From: Asterias rubens
Taxonomy: Eukaryota > Echinodermata > Asteroidea > Forcipulatida > Asteriidae
Length of the DNA: 64,000 bases
Reading direction: 5' to 3'
Assembly (NCBI RefSeq): GCF_902459465.1
Contig: NC_047066.1
Span: 19,905,047-19,969,046 of the forward strand
Shown: positions 1 through 8,853 of the stretch, piece by piece
Layout: every line of letters begins with the position of its first letter
Position numbering within the stretch: position 1 is the stretch's first letter
Made by a program: the position numbers and the translations under genes
Notes under the pieces: generated by a model
Databases searched by the model: none
The model's input: the letters and a program-made list of their open reading frames with translations, nothing else
What the model was told of the DNA's origin: nothing

Positions 1-403
1 ATACGTGCGCTATATAAGACTTCGATATTAATATTATTATGTTAAAGGGCCTCTCTCAGCACGCGACATATGCAGTGAAAACACAGCTTGGCCTTACACC
101 TGCATTTTTGGAGCAGTGCGTATTACATGCGTTTGGTTCAAATATCAGCAGATTGAGCCGCAGCCAAAGCCGAGGTTTGAGAAAGCTACATTAGAGGCAT
201 CAAGATCATGTTTCATTGTATAACTAATTGCATTGATGTCATCTCAGTATGAACATGTCTGCACATTATCAATAACTTTGAATACATTTGTGTGCAAATT
301 GTGCGCTCTGTAAGTTTCAGAGAGTGCATACAGATTTTCCAACCTTAAGTCCTGAAAGTCTAATTTTAATATATATTTATATATATATATTTGTTTTTTC
401 CAG
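1..403. other. Intron sequence upstream of the FET zinc-finger exon
   Basis: No exon is supported here. The first 45 bases (GCGCTATATAAG followed by ATT/TTA triplets) look like the 3' tail of a LINE. Positions 371-392 are an AT-rich (TA)n stretch. The RRM and the first half of the zinc finger, which carries the W-x-C part, must lie upstream of the window. Confidence 0.5.
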
Positions 404-474
404 TGGCTGTAGCAATCACAACTTTGCCCGTCGTGACAAGTGCAACATGTGTGGAAGCCCACGGCCAGCTGATG
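404..474 (+). CDS. FET exon: RanBP2-type zinc finger, second half
   Basis: Acceptor TTTTTTCCAG precedes 404 and donor GATG|GTAAGT follows 474. The exon carries three of the four zinc ligands, plus the NFARR residues that contact GGU-type RNA in the family. Confidence 0.85.
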
Positions 475-1584
475 GTAAGTGATCAGAATAAAGCAGTGCA
501 AATTAATTTGGTTTGCAAATAGTTTTGTAAGGATAAAGAAAACGATTGGGGTGGGGTGCATTCTGATGAAATATTTTACAATACCTGTGTTTAAAAGTCA
601 AACAATTTATTTGTTATCGATAGCCTTTTAGGAAGACTTGTTCAATTTGAATCTTACTGAGACGACCTGATCCTGCAGAAATTCCTTTGAAATTAAACTA
701 ATCTCCTATGATTTAATGAACAAATTTCTTCCTGGTTATAAGATGCAACAACTGACAACTCAAAAAGGCCAATCATGTTGTATTATGCCTTAAAACATCT
801 GAGCAATATTAGCTTTGATTCTACTGTCTGTCCATTGAAATCATTTACTTGTTAAATGCTTTATGACCAACCTGCTGTATCATGTGGTGACTATCCTCGC
901 AGGCCTGGAATTACAGAGAGGCCATGGCCTCTGGTGCCCTGATCTTGGCCTTGCTGCCCTTTCCAAACTTTCATAGACTTTAAGATTTCCCAATGGTAGT
1001 GCCCTTGACAAAATGGCCTTGGGCTCTCCAAGATGATATTCCAGGCCTGTCTTGTTTCTCAAGTGTACAAAACCCAGTGCAGTTAAATAATTTGAAATGG
1101 TTGGTCTTAATAATAATAATTTGGGGGGCTAATCATCCTTACTCGCAGCTGAATTGCAGAGGACGCGGCTACAACGTGTTTGAGAAGCAGGCATGCAAGG
1201 GCGCCTTTGGCTGCCAGCGACATCAACCCATTATGACCACGGAGCACAGCCAAGATCGAAAGTGTTTGATAGAGTAGGAGGGTTAATTTGTGGATTGGTA
1301 TTCATTATTCATTTTTATTCTTTAACATAGGAGGTATGCCTGCCCCAGGTGGTGGTGGAGGTGGATTCGGAGACCGTGGAGGTAGAGGAGGCGGTGGTGG
1401 CTTCCGTGGACGTGGTGGCATGGATCGCGGACGTGGAGGCGGCGGTATGGACCGTGGGCGCGGTGGTGGTGGCTTTGCACCCAGAGGACGCGGTGGAGAC
1501 AGGGGAGGTGGCCGAGGGGGCTTCAACCCACGTGGACGGGGTGGTCCACCAGATGGCCGTAGGGACAGATTCCGTCCATACTAA
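404..1584 (+). CDS. FET-family RNA-binding protein (TAF15/FUS/EWS/cabeza-like), 3' end of gene
   Basis: Two exons (404-474 and 1331-1584) splice in frame (G|GA = Gly) and end at TAA 1582-1584. The first encodes the second half of a RanBP2-type zinc finger, with Cys-x3-Asn-x6-Cys-x2-Cys and the NFARR signature most like TAF15. The second is a Gly/Arg-rich tail with repeated RGG and DRGRGG boxes. It ends in RRDRFRPY, a C-terminal PY nuclear-localisation signal as in FUS, EWS and TAF15 (…RPY-stop). Family members are nuclear RNA-binding proteins acting in transcription and splicing; they phase-separate through low-complexity regions, and transportin binds the terminal PY. The RRM and N-terminal low-complexity domain lie outside the window. 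The gene is convergent with the polyamine oxidase. It may be the single invertebrate FET orthologue; which vertebrate paralogue it resembles most cannot be settled from this fragment. Confidence 0.85.
899..1050. mobile_element. GGCCTTGG-type foldback MITE in the last FET intron
   Basis: The element begins CAGGCCTGGAATT and ends AATTCCAGGCCTG-like (ATATTCCAGGCCTG), an inverted pair about 150 bp apart. Its body has phrases such as GGCCATGGCCT and TTGGCCTTG. Related copies lie near 19520-19680, 20750-20900, 22440-22780, 31110-31350, 51180-51230, 55398-55490 and 56175-56325. Confidence 0.7.
1146..1262 (-). repeat. SINE-like fragment
   Basis: The reverse complement shares phrases (GTGCTCCGTGGTCAT, GGCTGCCA, CCTGC, TTGCAATTCAGCT) with 36735-37020 and 26240-26345. 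This is a dispersed repeat, not an exon, although it is open in one frame. Confidence 0.6.
1331..1584 (+). CDS. FET terminal exon: RGG repeats and PY-NLS
   Basis: Acceptor TTTAACATAG precedes 1331 and the stop is TAA 1582-1584. About 84 residues, mostly Gly, Arg and Asp, with two DRGRGGGG units and the end DRFRPY. Open frames on the other strand (Pro-rich) and in +2 are shadows of the GGN codons. Confidence 0.9.
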
Positions 1585-1715
1585 GGTAGTCAGTGACCAA
1601 ACTCCTCTGTGTACAAAGTCTCTTAATCATGTGCCACTAGGTTTCTTTCTTGCACTTTAAAGTAACAGAGTGTAGATTAGTTAACACTGTCTCTGGAATC
1701 CTAAAGAGTTTTGTA

Positions 1716-1721
1716 AATAAA
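1716..1721 (+). terminator. Polyadenylation signal of the FET gene
   Basis: AATAAA lies 132 bases after the stop codon, giving a short 3' UTR of about 150 nt. A second possible site (AATAAA at 2694) would give a longer isoform. Confidence 0.6.
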
Positions 1722-2756
1722 ATGCTCCAGTGCAGTAAACAAACTTTACATCTCTTTTAAAGCATTTTAGGTGTATGTAGGTCAAAGAATATTCACTAAA
1801 ACAACGAGACTGAAAAACAAGGCCGCATCTGTTTAGCGATTTGACTAGCCACCATAGCATACAAAGCAAGTCGGTCACATATCATGTTACATGTAACGCT
1901 AAAGATATACTTCTGAATAACCTGTTAGAAATCCGCTTTGCATCAGAGTGGACTCTTTATTGCGATGGCATGGCATTGTTGTTTATAAGCAAGGAAATAA
2001 TTCTCGCTCAAAGTCTATGGTGGCTAGGTGTAATGGACTGCATCTGAGTTTAGTTACTTTTTGATAATACTATTTGATGGAGACGTGCCCTAGTCCACCA
2101 CCCTTTATTGCCTACTTGAACGGTTTACATTCTGTGTTGTGCACAGTTGTGTACTAGTATGCTTGTGTTAGAAGCAACTTTTGTTTCAAACACAAGGCTC
2201 TTTGTTTTTAATGTTTAAGTTTAATTTTAAGTCGTCGTTAAAATCTTCCATCCATAATGGGGAACATCATTGTCTTGGGCCTTGATTTTGAAAGGGTAAA
2301 CTAAGCTGGAAGTTATCATGTCAAAACAATATGTAAGCATGTTTTCCAAAACCCACCAGTTCTTTTGATCCAATTAAGGTGATGCATCACAACAGTAATT
2401 TTGGTTGCACTATTTTGGGAGTCAATGTCTATGTGTGTTATACAGAAGGGTAGTGTGACTTTATATGGTGATGCTGTCTGAAGTACATAGAAGAGGTCAA
2501 TAGAAAATGTGTGGATACATGGTAAGGTCGACAGGAAGAAACATAATTTTTTATGAGATGTAAATGTTTCTCTTGGGGTGTGTGCGGAAGGGGCGGGTTT
2601 AACGCAAAGCATTTCCCTGGAAATAGTATTTGAAGACAGGTTTCAGTGAATTGTTGTTTAAGTGATTTTAGATGTTACTATCAAACTGTTTTAATAAATT
2701 GTCCTGTGTCGGAATACTACATACCCTTTCAATTGTATTTTATTTGAATGTGTTGT
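1722..2756. other. Convergent intergenic region
   Basis: No coding potential is recognised. The stretch may include an extended FET 3' UTR up to about 2700. I see no repeat here that recurs elsewhere in the window. Confidence 0.4.
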
Positions 2757-2760
2757 TTAA

Positions 2761-3130
2761 AGGCAGTGGACACTAATGGTAATTACTCAAATATTTATTT
2801 GCATAAAAACCTTACTTGGTAACAAGTAATGGGGAGAGGTTGATAGTATAAAACATTGTGAGAAACGACTCCCTCTGAAGCAACGTAAATTTCGAGAGAG
2901 AAGTAATTTTCCACGAATTTGTTTTCAAGACCTCAGAGTTAGATGAGGCCTGGAAATCAACTTGCATCTGAAAGCTCACAACTTCGTGTGACAAGGTTGT
3001 TTTTTCCTTTCATTATTATTTCGCAACTTCAGGCTTAAATTTTCACATGTTTGTTATTTTATGCATATATGCTCAAATACACCAAGTGAGAAGACTGGTG
3101 TTTGACAAGTATCAATTGTGTCCAGTGTCT
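2761..3130. mobile_element. TTAA-flanked MITE, family A, copy 1
   Basis: Terminal inverted repeats AGGCAGTGGACACTA and its complement (GTGTCCAGTGTCT) are flanked by TTAA on both sides (2757-2760 and 3131-3134). The body carries the family phrases ACTTGGTAACAAGTAATGGG and TTTTCCACGAATTTG. A TTAA target with AGG ends suggests a Kolobok- or piggyBac-mobilised element; no transposase is present. Confidence 0.85.
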
Positions 3131-3134
3131 TTAA

Positions 3135-4057
3135 AGTTTATTTGAAATTTAAACGTTTTACTGGCTATCGTATGAAGTGGGACAGTGCAGTAGAAAAACA
3201 TGATGGCTGAACACTGAACATCTTTGTCGTCTTCGCCACCATATTTGTCTGTCGCCTTCCCGCCCATTTTTTTCTTTCAAATATACAAACATGCTTTGAA
3301 TTGAAATTGAAGTTAACCTTGAAACTCGACAGATAATTGAACCTCAACTTGAACATAACGAAGGTACATAAACAGTGACACCATAAAATTTCAACAATCG
3401 TATTTCCTGAACCACACAATATGGATATTTAATATCTTATGCATCATCTTATAAAAACTTAAAAGCAGCTTTACTTCCCAAACAGAAAGTTAACGTGACT
3501 ACATTTTTATGTTGCCAAAGGATTTCAGACTTAAAATTACTCCATCGAAATTAACCAAATTATATAGAGTTTAAGATTACACCAAAAGATTCTTCATTGT
3601 GAAATATTTTACAAATCAAAAGAAAGTTTTGGTAAAAAGAATGTGTAATTCTGCAAGATCTGGAAATGTATTGGTGTCCAAGACGACAGAATTCCCAGTG
3701 GAATCTGAAGCTTTGATATTATGATTAACATACACCAAGATTAATCTTAACACATTCACAAAAATGATGAGCACTTTAGAAGTTATCTCTTTTTGACCCA
3801 ACGTGCTACGCAATTATGGGAAAGCTTGAGGTGAATACATAGTTTTTGTACCTTAATACAGATGTACAGACTAAATGATTATTACATCATACCTGTTAAG
3901 TATGTACTTCATATATTCCTTTAAAGGATTGATAGCTTTCAGTACTTACAAAACAATAGCAAAGATCAAAATTTTCCTACTATTAAAACAGAGATTCATA
4001 AAACTTTAAAGCAGCATCTAAATAGCTTGGTTAAGAACAAGATCAATGGAACCATCG
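3135..4057. other. Intergenic / probable 3' UTR of the polyamine oxidase gene
   Basis: AT-rich sequence without coding signal. On the minus strand there is an ATTAAA at about 3429 and an AATAAA-like site near 3137. Neither has clear support as the oxidase poly(A) signal. Confidence 0.35.
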
Positions 4058-4524
4058 CTAACAGAAATTGATGAGCCTCAAGCCCACTAGTGTGGCGATA
4101 CTGACCATAAGTGCATTGAATCGCACAGACACTGCAGAACCTGTACTGGGTTTTTCACACACTAAACCTTGCCCTTCAAAGATTGGGCACTCGCTAAAAT
4201 CTGCCATACATTCTTTGATCTTATTCGCTTCACGGTTGCCCGACTCGAGTGCCCCCTCAACGTAACCCAAGTATTCAGAGGAAGTTGCTTCCCCCGCAAA
4301 AAACACCCGCCCAACCCTACTTTCCAGTTTCTCGAAACAGTCATCGGAAATATCAACAGGCCAGTTTGAGTAGGCTCCTTCAGTCAGGGGATTCCTTGAC
4401 CAATCGCTGACGAGGATACCATCGGCGCCTGGGGAGCTGGCACCGTACAGCGTACGAAGGACTTCCTCGATCTCTGCTTTGGTTTGATCTGCAGGTTGAG
4501 CTTCCACGCGGCGAGATTCATCAC
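4058..4524 (-). CDS. Polyamine oxidase exon 2 (C-terminal FAD region and tail)
   Basis: Acceptor CTTTCATAACAG precedes 4524. The exon runs from DESRRVEAQ to the TAG stop at 4060-4058. It contains SNWPV, VGRVFFAGEAT and the hydrophobic C-terminus. An upstream in-frame ATG at 4582 is intronic. Confidence 0.92.
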
Positions 4525-6274
4525 CTGTTATGAAAGATGAAAAAGAGGAAAGTTTCCTGTTCATGCTTGGCTTTTGATGCATCAGCAGGGGTCGATTTCA
4601 CAAAGAGTTTGAAAATATTAAAAACTTAAGGCTAGTCCTAAGTTAGAACGAGTAACTCGTCCTAACTTGAGCTAAGACTAGTCCTAACTCTTTGTGAAAT
4701 GCCATGAAGGGATATGTCATTGGTTTTTAGAACAGATAATTTTCAATAAATTCATCACATAACAAAATTGTGATAATTTATTAAAACTAGGTGTAAACCC
4801 AGTGAAATGAATAACAAACTTAAAGTTTAGACAAGTTGTGCATGAACATACATGCCTGTTCCCACTTATTTTGATTGCAGTATCGACATGTCAAAATAAG
4901 CACTTTTCATATTGGGTTGTTTTTTCAATTTATCATTTGTGCGATTCATCTCTTAAGTACTATCGGTACTTTTCCTTAGGTACCAAAACAATTTTAAGGA
5001 ACAGGTATAAACCACTCATTTACATTTTTAAAAAGTTGCCACACAGGGTTATATGTAACATGGGTACCTGCAAGGGTAGAGGTTGATATAATGTATGAAA
5101 AAGCCCAGGTTGTGTACTCTCCCCAGGGAGCTGAGAAAGATTAAAGGAATGTTATTGGCCCAATGAAATGCGCTACTACTATTCATATGTACATGTACTA
5201 ACCTGTAATATGAGCCATCAACATAGGTGTGCCAGATGGATACAACCCCATAGCTTGGAGGTTCAAGAAGATGGGGTAGTACCCCTTCCTGTCACTGGCA
5301 TGAACAATCCATTCAACATCATCCCAGAACTTTGTTGGAAAAGTGATGTACACCTGGGTATAAGAACCCATGCGTGATTTGTCTATTACTGCTCTTTTCC
5401 ACTCAGGGAGTGATGGAGTAAACTGGATGTGGTTCCGTTGGAGGACCCCGATGCTGAAGGTGACCAGGACATACTCTCCGATGTATCGAGTGCCATCTTC
5501 ACACTCGACCACGACTGAGACATCATTGGAGTAGTCGATGGAGCTGACTTTTTTATTCAGATGGGTGTGGTTGATGAATTCAGGCCCATCCAGGAAACCA
5601 GCAATGTCATCAAAGATTTGTTTCAAACCTCCGGGATCCTTCATGAAGTACGTGTCGTCGAAAGTTTCAGATTGTCTGGTAGATGACACATCTGTCCTCT
5701 CAGCGTATTCAAAGTCAAAATCGAACCATTCGATGACGTTATCAAGGGCATCCAGAGCCTCCCATCCTCCTAGGCGTAATGAAGAGCGAAGGGACATATC
5801 TGGGATATCGTCGTCGTCATTCATTCTGTCCCGGATCTCTACAACATGCTCCATTGCTGGTTCGAATACATCATACCGTTCATAGGCTGCATCCGTGACA
5901 GTGTCCCCAGCTGCATTAAAATATGTGTGACTATCATAGTCGCTGATCCAACGTTCAAGATCAAGTTTTTCAATGATTTTGAGAGTTTCAGTTCCACTCG
6001 GCGATGCCCAAGCAGCACCCAACTCCACTGTCATGCCACCAAATTCTGTATCATGGACACGTCCACCTTTGCGGTCAGCCCCTTCTAAGATAATGAAGTC
6101 ATCCATTCCAGCATCGTGGAACCTCCTAGCTGCCTGTAGGCCAGCACCTCCTGCACCTAGAATCAGAACCCTGGCCTCCCTGTTAGTCTTTTCGCCATGG
6201 ATTGGATGACACAGCGCAAGGAGCGCCACACAAACCACCAGTTTCAACATGGTTGCAAGAATGTCAACAACCAC
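4058..6274 (-). CDS. Secreted / GPI-type flavin polyamine oxidase (plant PAO-like)
   Basis: Two exons (6274-5203 and 4524-4058, minus strand) join G|GT in frame for 512 residues. A signal peptide follows the second Met (residue 9: MLKLVVCVALLALC). The Rossmann FAD motif GAGGAG is at 40-45, the ribose-binding Glu at 64, GGRVH at 70-74 and VELGAAW at about 83-89. The C-terminal FAD motif FFAGEAT and GYVEGA lie at about 432-450, and a hydrophobic tail after PSTGSA (about 484-512) looks like a GPI signal. The family (amine oxidase, PF01593) oxidises spermine/spermidine with H2O2 release. Similarity to maize PAO is striking (DESRR…DQTKAEI…VLR; SNWPV). The residue equivalent to maize Lys300 at flavin N5 is read as Gln307 (CAG, 5356-5354), in SYTQVY against YTKIF. 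The enzyme is probably extracellular; activity is uncertain because of this change. Confidence 0.92.
4585..4705. mobile_element. Foldback repeat in the oxidase intron (family B)
   Basis: GTCGATTTCACAAAGAGTT at the left and AACTCTTTGTGAAAT at the right are inverted, with an inner run of CTAGTCCTAA/TTAGGACTAG words. Related copies are at 34922-35070 and, more diverged, 12610-12745. Confidence 0.75.
5203..6274 (-). CDS. Polyamine oxidase exon 1 (signal peptide, FAD and substrate domains)
   Basis: The start ATG at 6274 has a second in-frame ATG at 6250. The second gives a cleaner signal peptide and is the likelier functional start. The exon ends ATTACAG|GTTAGT (intron begins at 5202). Confidence 0.9.
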
Positions 6275-6370
6275 AGTCTGATTTGTCCTGTAATATTTGT
6301 GACTGAGTCTGCAGTCGACAACAATCCAAAACAGACCTCAAACTCGTTATGACATGTGCACTATTTCAGC

Positions 6371-6380
6371 ACCTATATAA
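6371..6380 (-). promoter_or_regulatory. Possible TATA element of the polyamine oxidase gene
   Basis: On the minus strand TTTATATAGG lies about 100 bases upstream of the first ATG. That is compatible with a transcription start near 6345 and a short 5' UTR. It rests on position and composition only. Confidence 0.3.
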
Positions 6381-7817
6381 ACCATCAGTACTGCAGACCG
6401 AGATTAGCATACAGGCAGAGATCTATATACCATTATTGATTCGGTTCCTGAAGCCACACCTTCATCCATATGAAGAAAAGAAAAAGACAAAAAAAAAAAA
6501 GCAGTCTCTATTGGACTGTGAATGAACTGCACCAAGGTTTAGGCTTACTGACCTTGATGTAGGAGAATTCTTTACTATTGTTGCTATACAGTCTAAAAAT
6601 TCAATCCCATGTGTAGCCCTGTGGCCAGGGGAACTTTAACACAAACTCTGCTAATAACAAAATGTCTTCAAAATTCCTAAGAAAACCAAAGTTCTAAGAA
6701 GTGATTTTGCTTTCCAATTGCACCACCGTGTTTTGATCTTGCATTCAGTAAAAACCAGCACTAAAATAGAGAAAGCATAACAACGATGTCAAACAAAAAA
6801 CTGCATTAACTACTAGGGGTTTGCCCCAGTGTTGCTTGCAGTGGCTGCTGAATGCCCCGCAGCACCTTATAAACCCATAAAATCTTCCGTTTGTTCAAGA
6901 GCCTTGATGAGGACCTTTTGTATGCGCTACATAAGACTGTACTACATGTATAATTATTACTATTATTATTATAAACCAATATGGCCTTGCTGCTATTTGT
7001 TGTGAAAGTACATCCAAGGTTGCAATAATACCTCAATGACATGGTTTCGCCCTAAAGTTCACTTTCTATGCAGTGTTACTTCTCATTTGTCACACCCTGT
7101 GTCCAATCTCAGCACCCGACCCCTGTCAGTTATAGGCATCTAGCTAGAGATCTATAAGTACTTGTATTTCATGCATTCATGCATGACTATGGGCACCAAC
7201 CAGAACCATAGAGTGATATACACATGGGGCCTTCTTTCCAAAGGGGGGAATCGGAATGATGTGATACTTTCTTGTTAGAGTGTATTCTCTGAACTTTGGA
7301 TTCCAAAACGGGCTGAAAAAGGCTACTTAAAATGATTTTAACAAGTTAAGCAAACTTTTTTGAATTAACATCATTTTATTAAAGCCACAGAACAATCACT
7401 GTCCTGTCTTAATGCACAAAAGGGGAAACTCATAATCAATATTTTTAATTAAAATATTTCAAACAATCTGTCTTTCCATTTGTTACATATTTACAAAAAT
7501 TTCCTCGGCATAAAATTGTTAACAAGAACATGGATACCACAACAATAATACATGCACAATATAGTTTTATGCCAATTTATAAGTAGAGTTATACTTTGGT
7601 GAATACTCAAACATTAATAAATCATCAAAACTTACTTGGTAAGAAGTTTTACAGCTTCAGTAAAGAAGTTATTTTTACCAATTCAAATAATATGGATGAA
7701 AAATGGAGAACAAACTCACAATTTGTTCAGTGATGTTTCAAGTGGCTTCACTTACAGACTGGCAAATCTTATGCACTACCATTGTTGATAGTACAACTAT
7801 TTTGAAATAAAGATTAA

Positions 7818-8194
7818 GGCAGTTGACACTATTGGTAATTGTCAAAGACTAGCCTTCACAGTTGGTGTATCTCAACATATGCATAAAATAACAAACCTGT
7901 GAAAATTTGAGCTCAATCAGTCATCGAAGTTGCGAAATAATAATGAAAGAAAAATAACCCTTGTCACTTGAAATTGTGTGCGTTTAGGTGGTTGATTTCG
8001 AGAATTCAAGTTCTAAATCTGAGGTCTCAAAATCAAATTCGTGGAAAATTACTTTTTTCTTGAAAACTATGGCACTTCAGAGGGAGCCGTTTTTCACAAT
8101 GTTTTATACCATCAACCTCTCCCAATTACTTGTCACGAAAAAAGGTTTTATGCCAATAATTATTTTGATTAATTACCAATAGTGTCCACTGCCT
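7818..8194. mobile_element. TTAA-flanked MITE, family A, copy 2
   Basis: TTAA at 7814-7817 and 8195-8198 brackets an element starting GGCAGTTGACACTATTGG and ending ACCAATAGTGTCCACTGCCT. It is in opposite orientation to copy 1. Confidence 0.85.
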
Positions 8195-8489
8195 TTAAGG
8201 TTATATGGTCTGAATAATTTCCCATCCAAAACAGTTGAACCTAGAGATATGGTTGTACCCGCTGTTTGTAAACGTGGATGGGTGCGAAATTCATGTGAAA
8301 ATACTTTTTAGAAACATAAATACTAGATTCACAGCTGTCTGTCTCAGCGGGGAATCCCCCACAATAATAAATGAGAAGAACAAATAAACAAGGAAATAGT
8401 TATTACAAATTGTAAAGAAATAACTTAGGAAATAAATAGTAACAAATTTAAAAGAACATTTCATCAAGAGTTAAACTGCATAACCGATT

Positions 8490-8575
8490 TAAAACTGTTT
8501 TGGTTGAATATATGTATGCCATTGGTTAATCATGAGTCAAGTACCAAAACAGTCAGTGGTTACGACTGCAAAACC
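8490..8575. repeat. Short palindromic repeat, family C
   Basis: AAACTGTTTTGGTTGAA … CCATTGGTTAATCA … GGTTACGACTGCAAAACCCAC. The same arrangement recurs at 34475-34562 and 36070-36177. Confidence 0.6.
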
Positions 8576-8661
8576 CACACTTGCCCCTTAATCTTAGCAT
8601 AGTATACTTTCAACAAGTTTTCTTACATCTGAAATAGTAGGGAAATTAACATGTGTAGTTC

Positions 8662-8853
8662 TTACGGTTCTTGCACTGATGCCAGTCTTTCCTTCATGAC
8701 ACTTCCGCTGGTAGTTATCAGAGTGGTCATCACTTTCTGCTCAGCCGGTGTAGCGGGGCGGACAGACACACAGCGGAACAGTCCGCTACGGCCATCTAAA
8801 CTTCCCATACAGCGAAGCCATTGATCTTTAGTAAGCTTGACCAAAGGGCGGTC
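8662..8853 (-). CDS. SPATA22: SPATA22 last coding exon (OB fold, CVSVRPA signature)
   Basis: Acceptor TTCCTTCAAG, stop at 8664-8662. Encodes DRPLVKLTKDQWLRCMG and LFRCVSVRPATPAEQK, the most conserved SPATA22 block. Confidence 0.92.
   Translation of the reverse strand, partial: DRPLVKLTKDQWLRCMGSLDGRSGLFRCVSVRPATPAEQKVMTTLITTSGSVMKERLASVQEP

Larger units (their letters stand above)
6275..8661. other. Intergenic region between oxidase and SPATA22
   Basis: No gene is recognised. The stretch holds a LINE-like 3' tail (TATGCGCTACATAAG then ATT triplets, 6927-6973), a family A MITE (7818-8194) and a short palindromic repeat (8490-8575). A minus-strand AATAAA near 7373 could end a long SPATA22 3' UTR. 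Confidence 0.4.

Noticed and set aside
993..1277. Possible extra FET exon at 1150-1262
   Set aside because: The sequence recurs at 26.2 and 36.9 kb as a SINE-like repeat, and 404-474 to 1331-1584 already splices in frame.
1305..1660. Pro-rich minus-strand frame and +2 Val/Ala-rich frame over the RGG exon
   Set aside because: Shadows of the GGN/CGN codons; no independent splice or start evidence.
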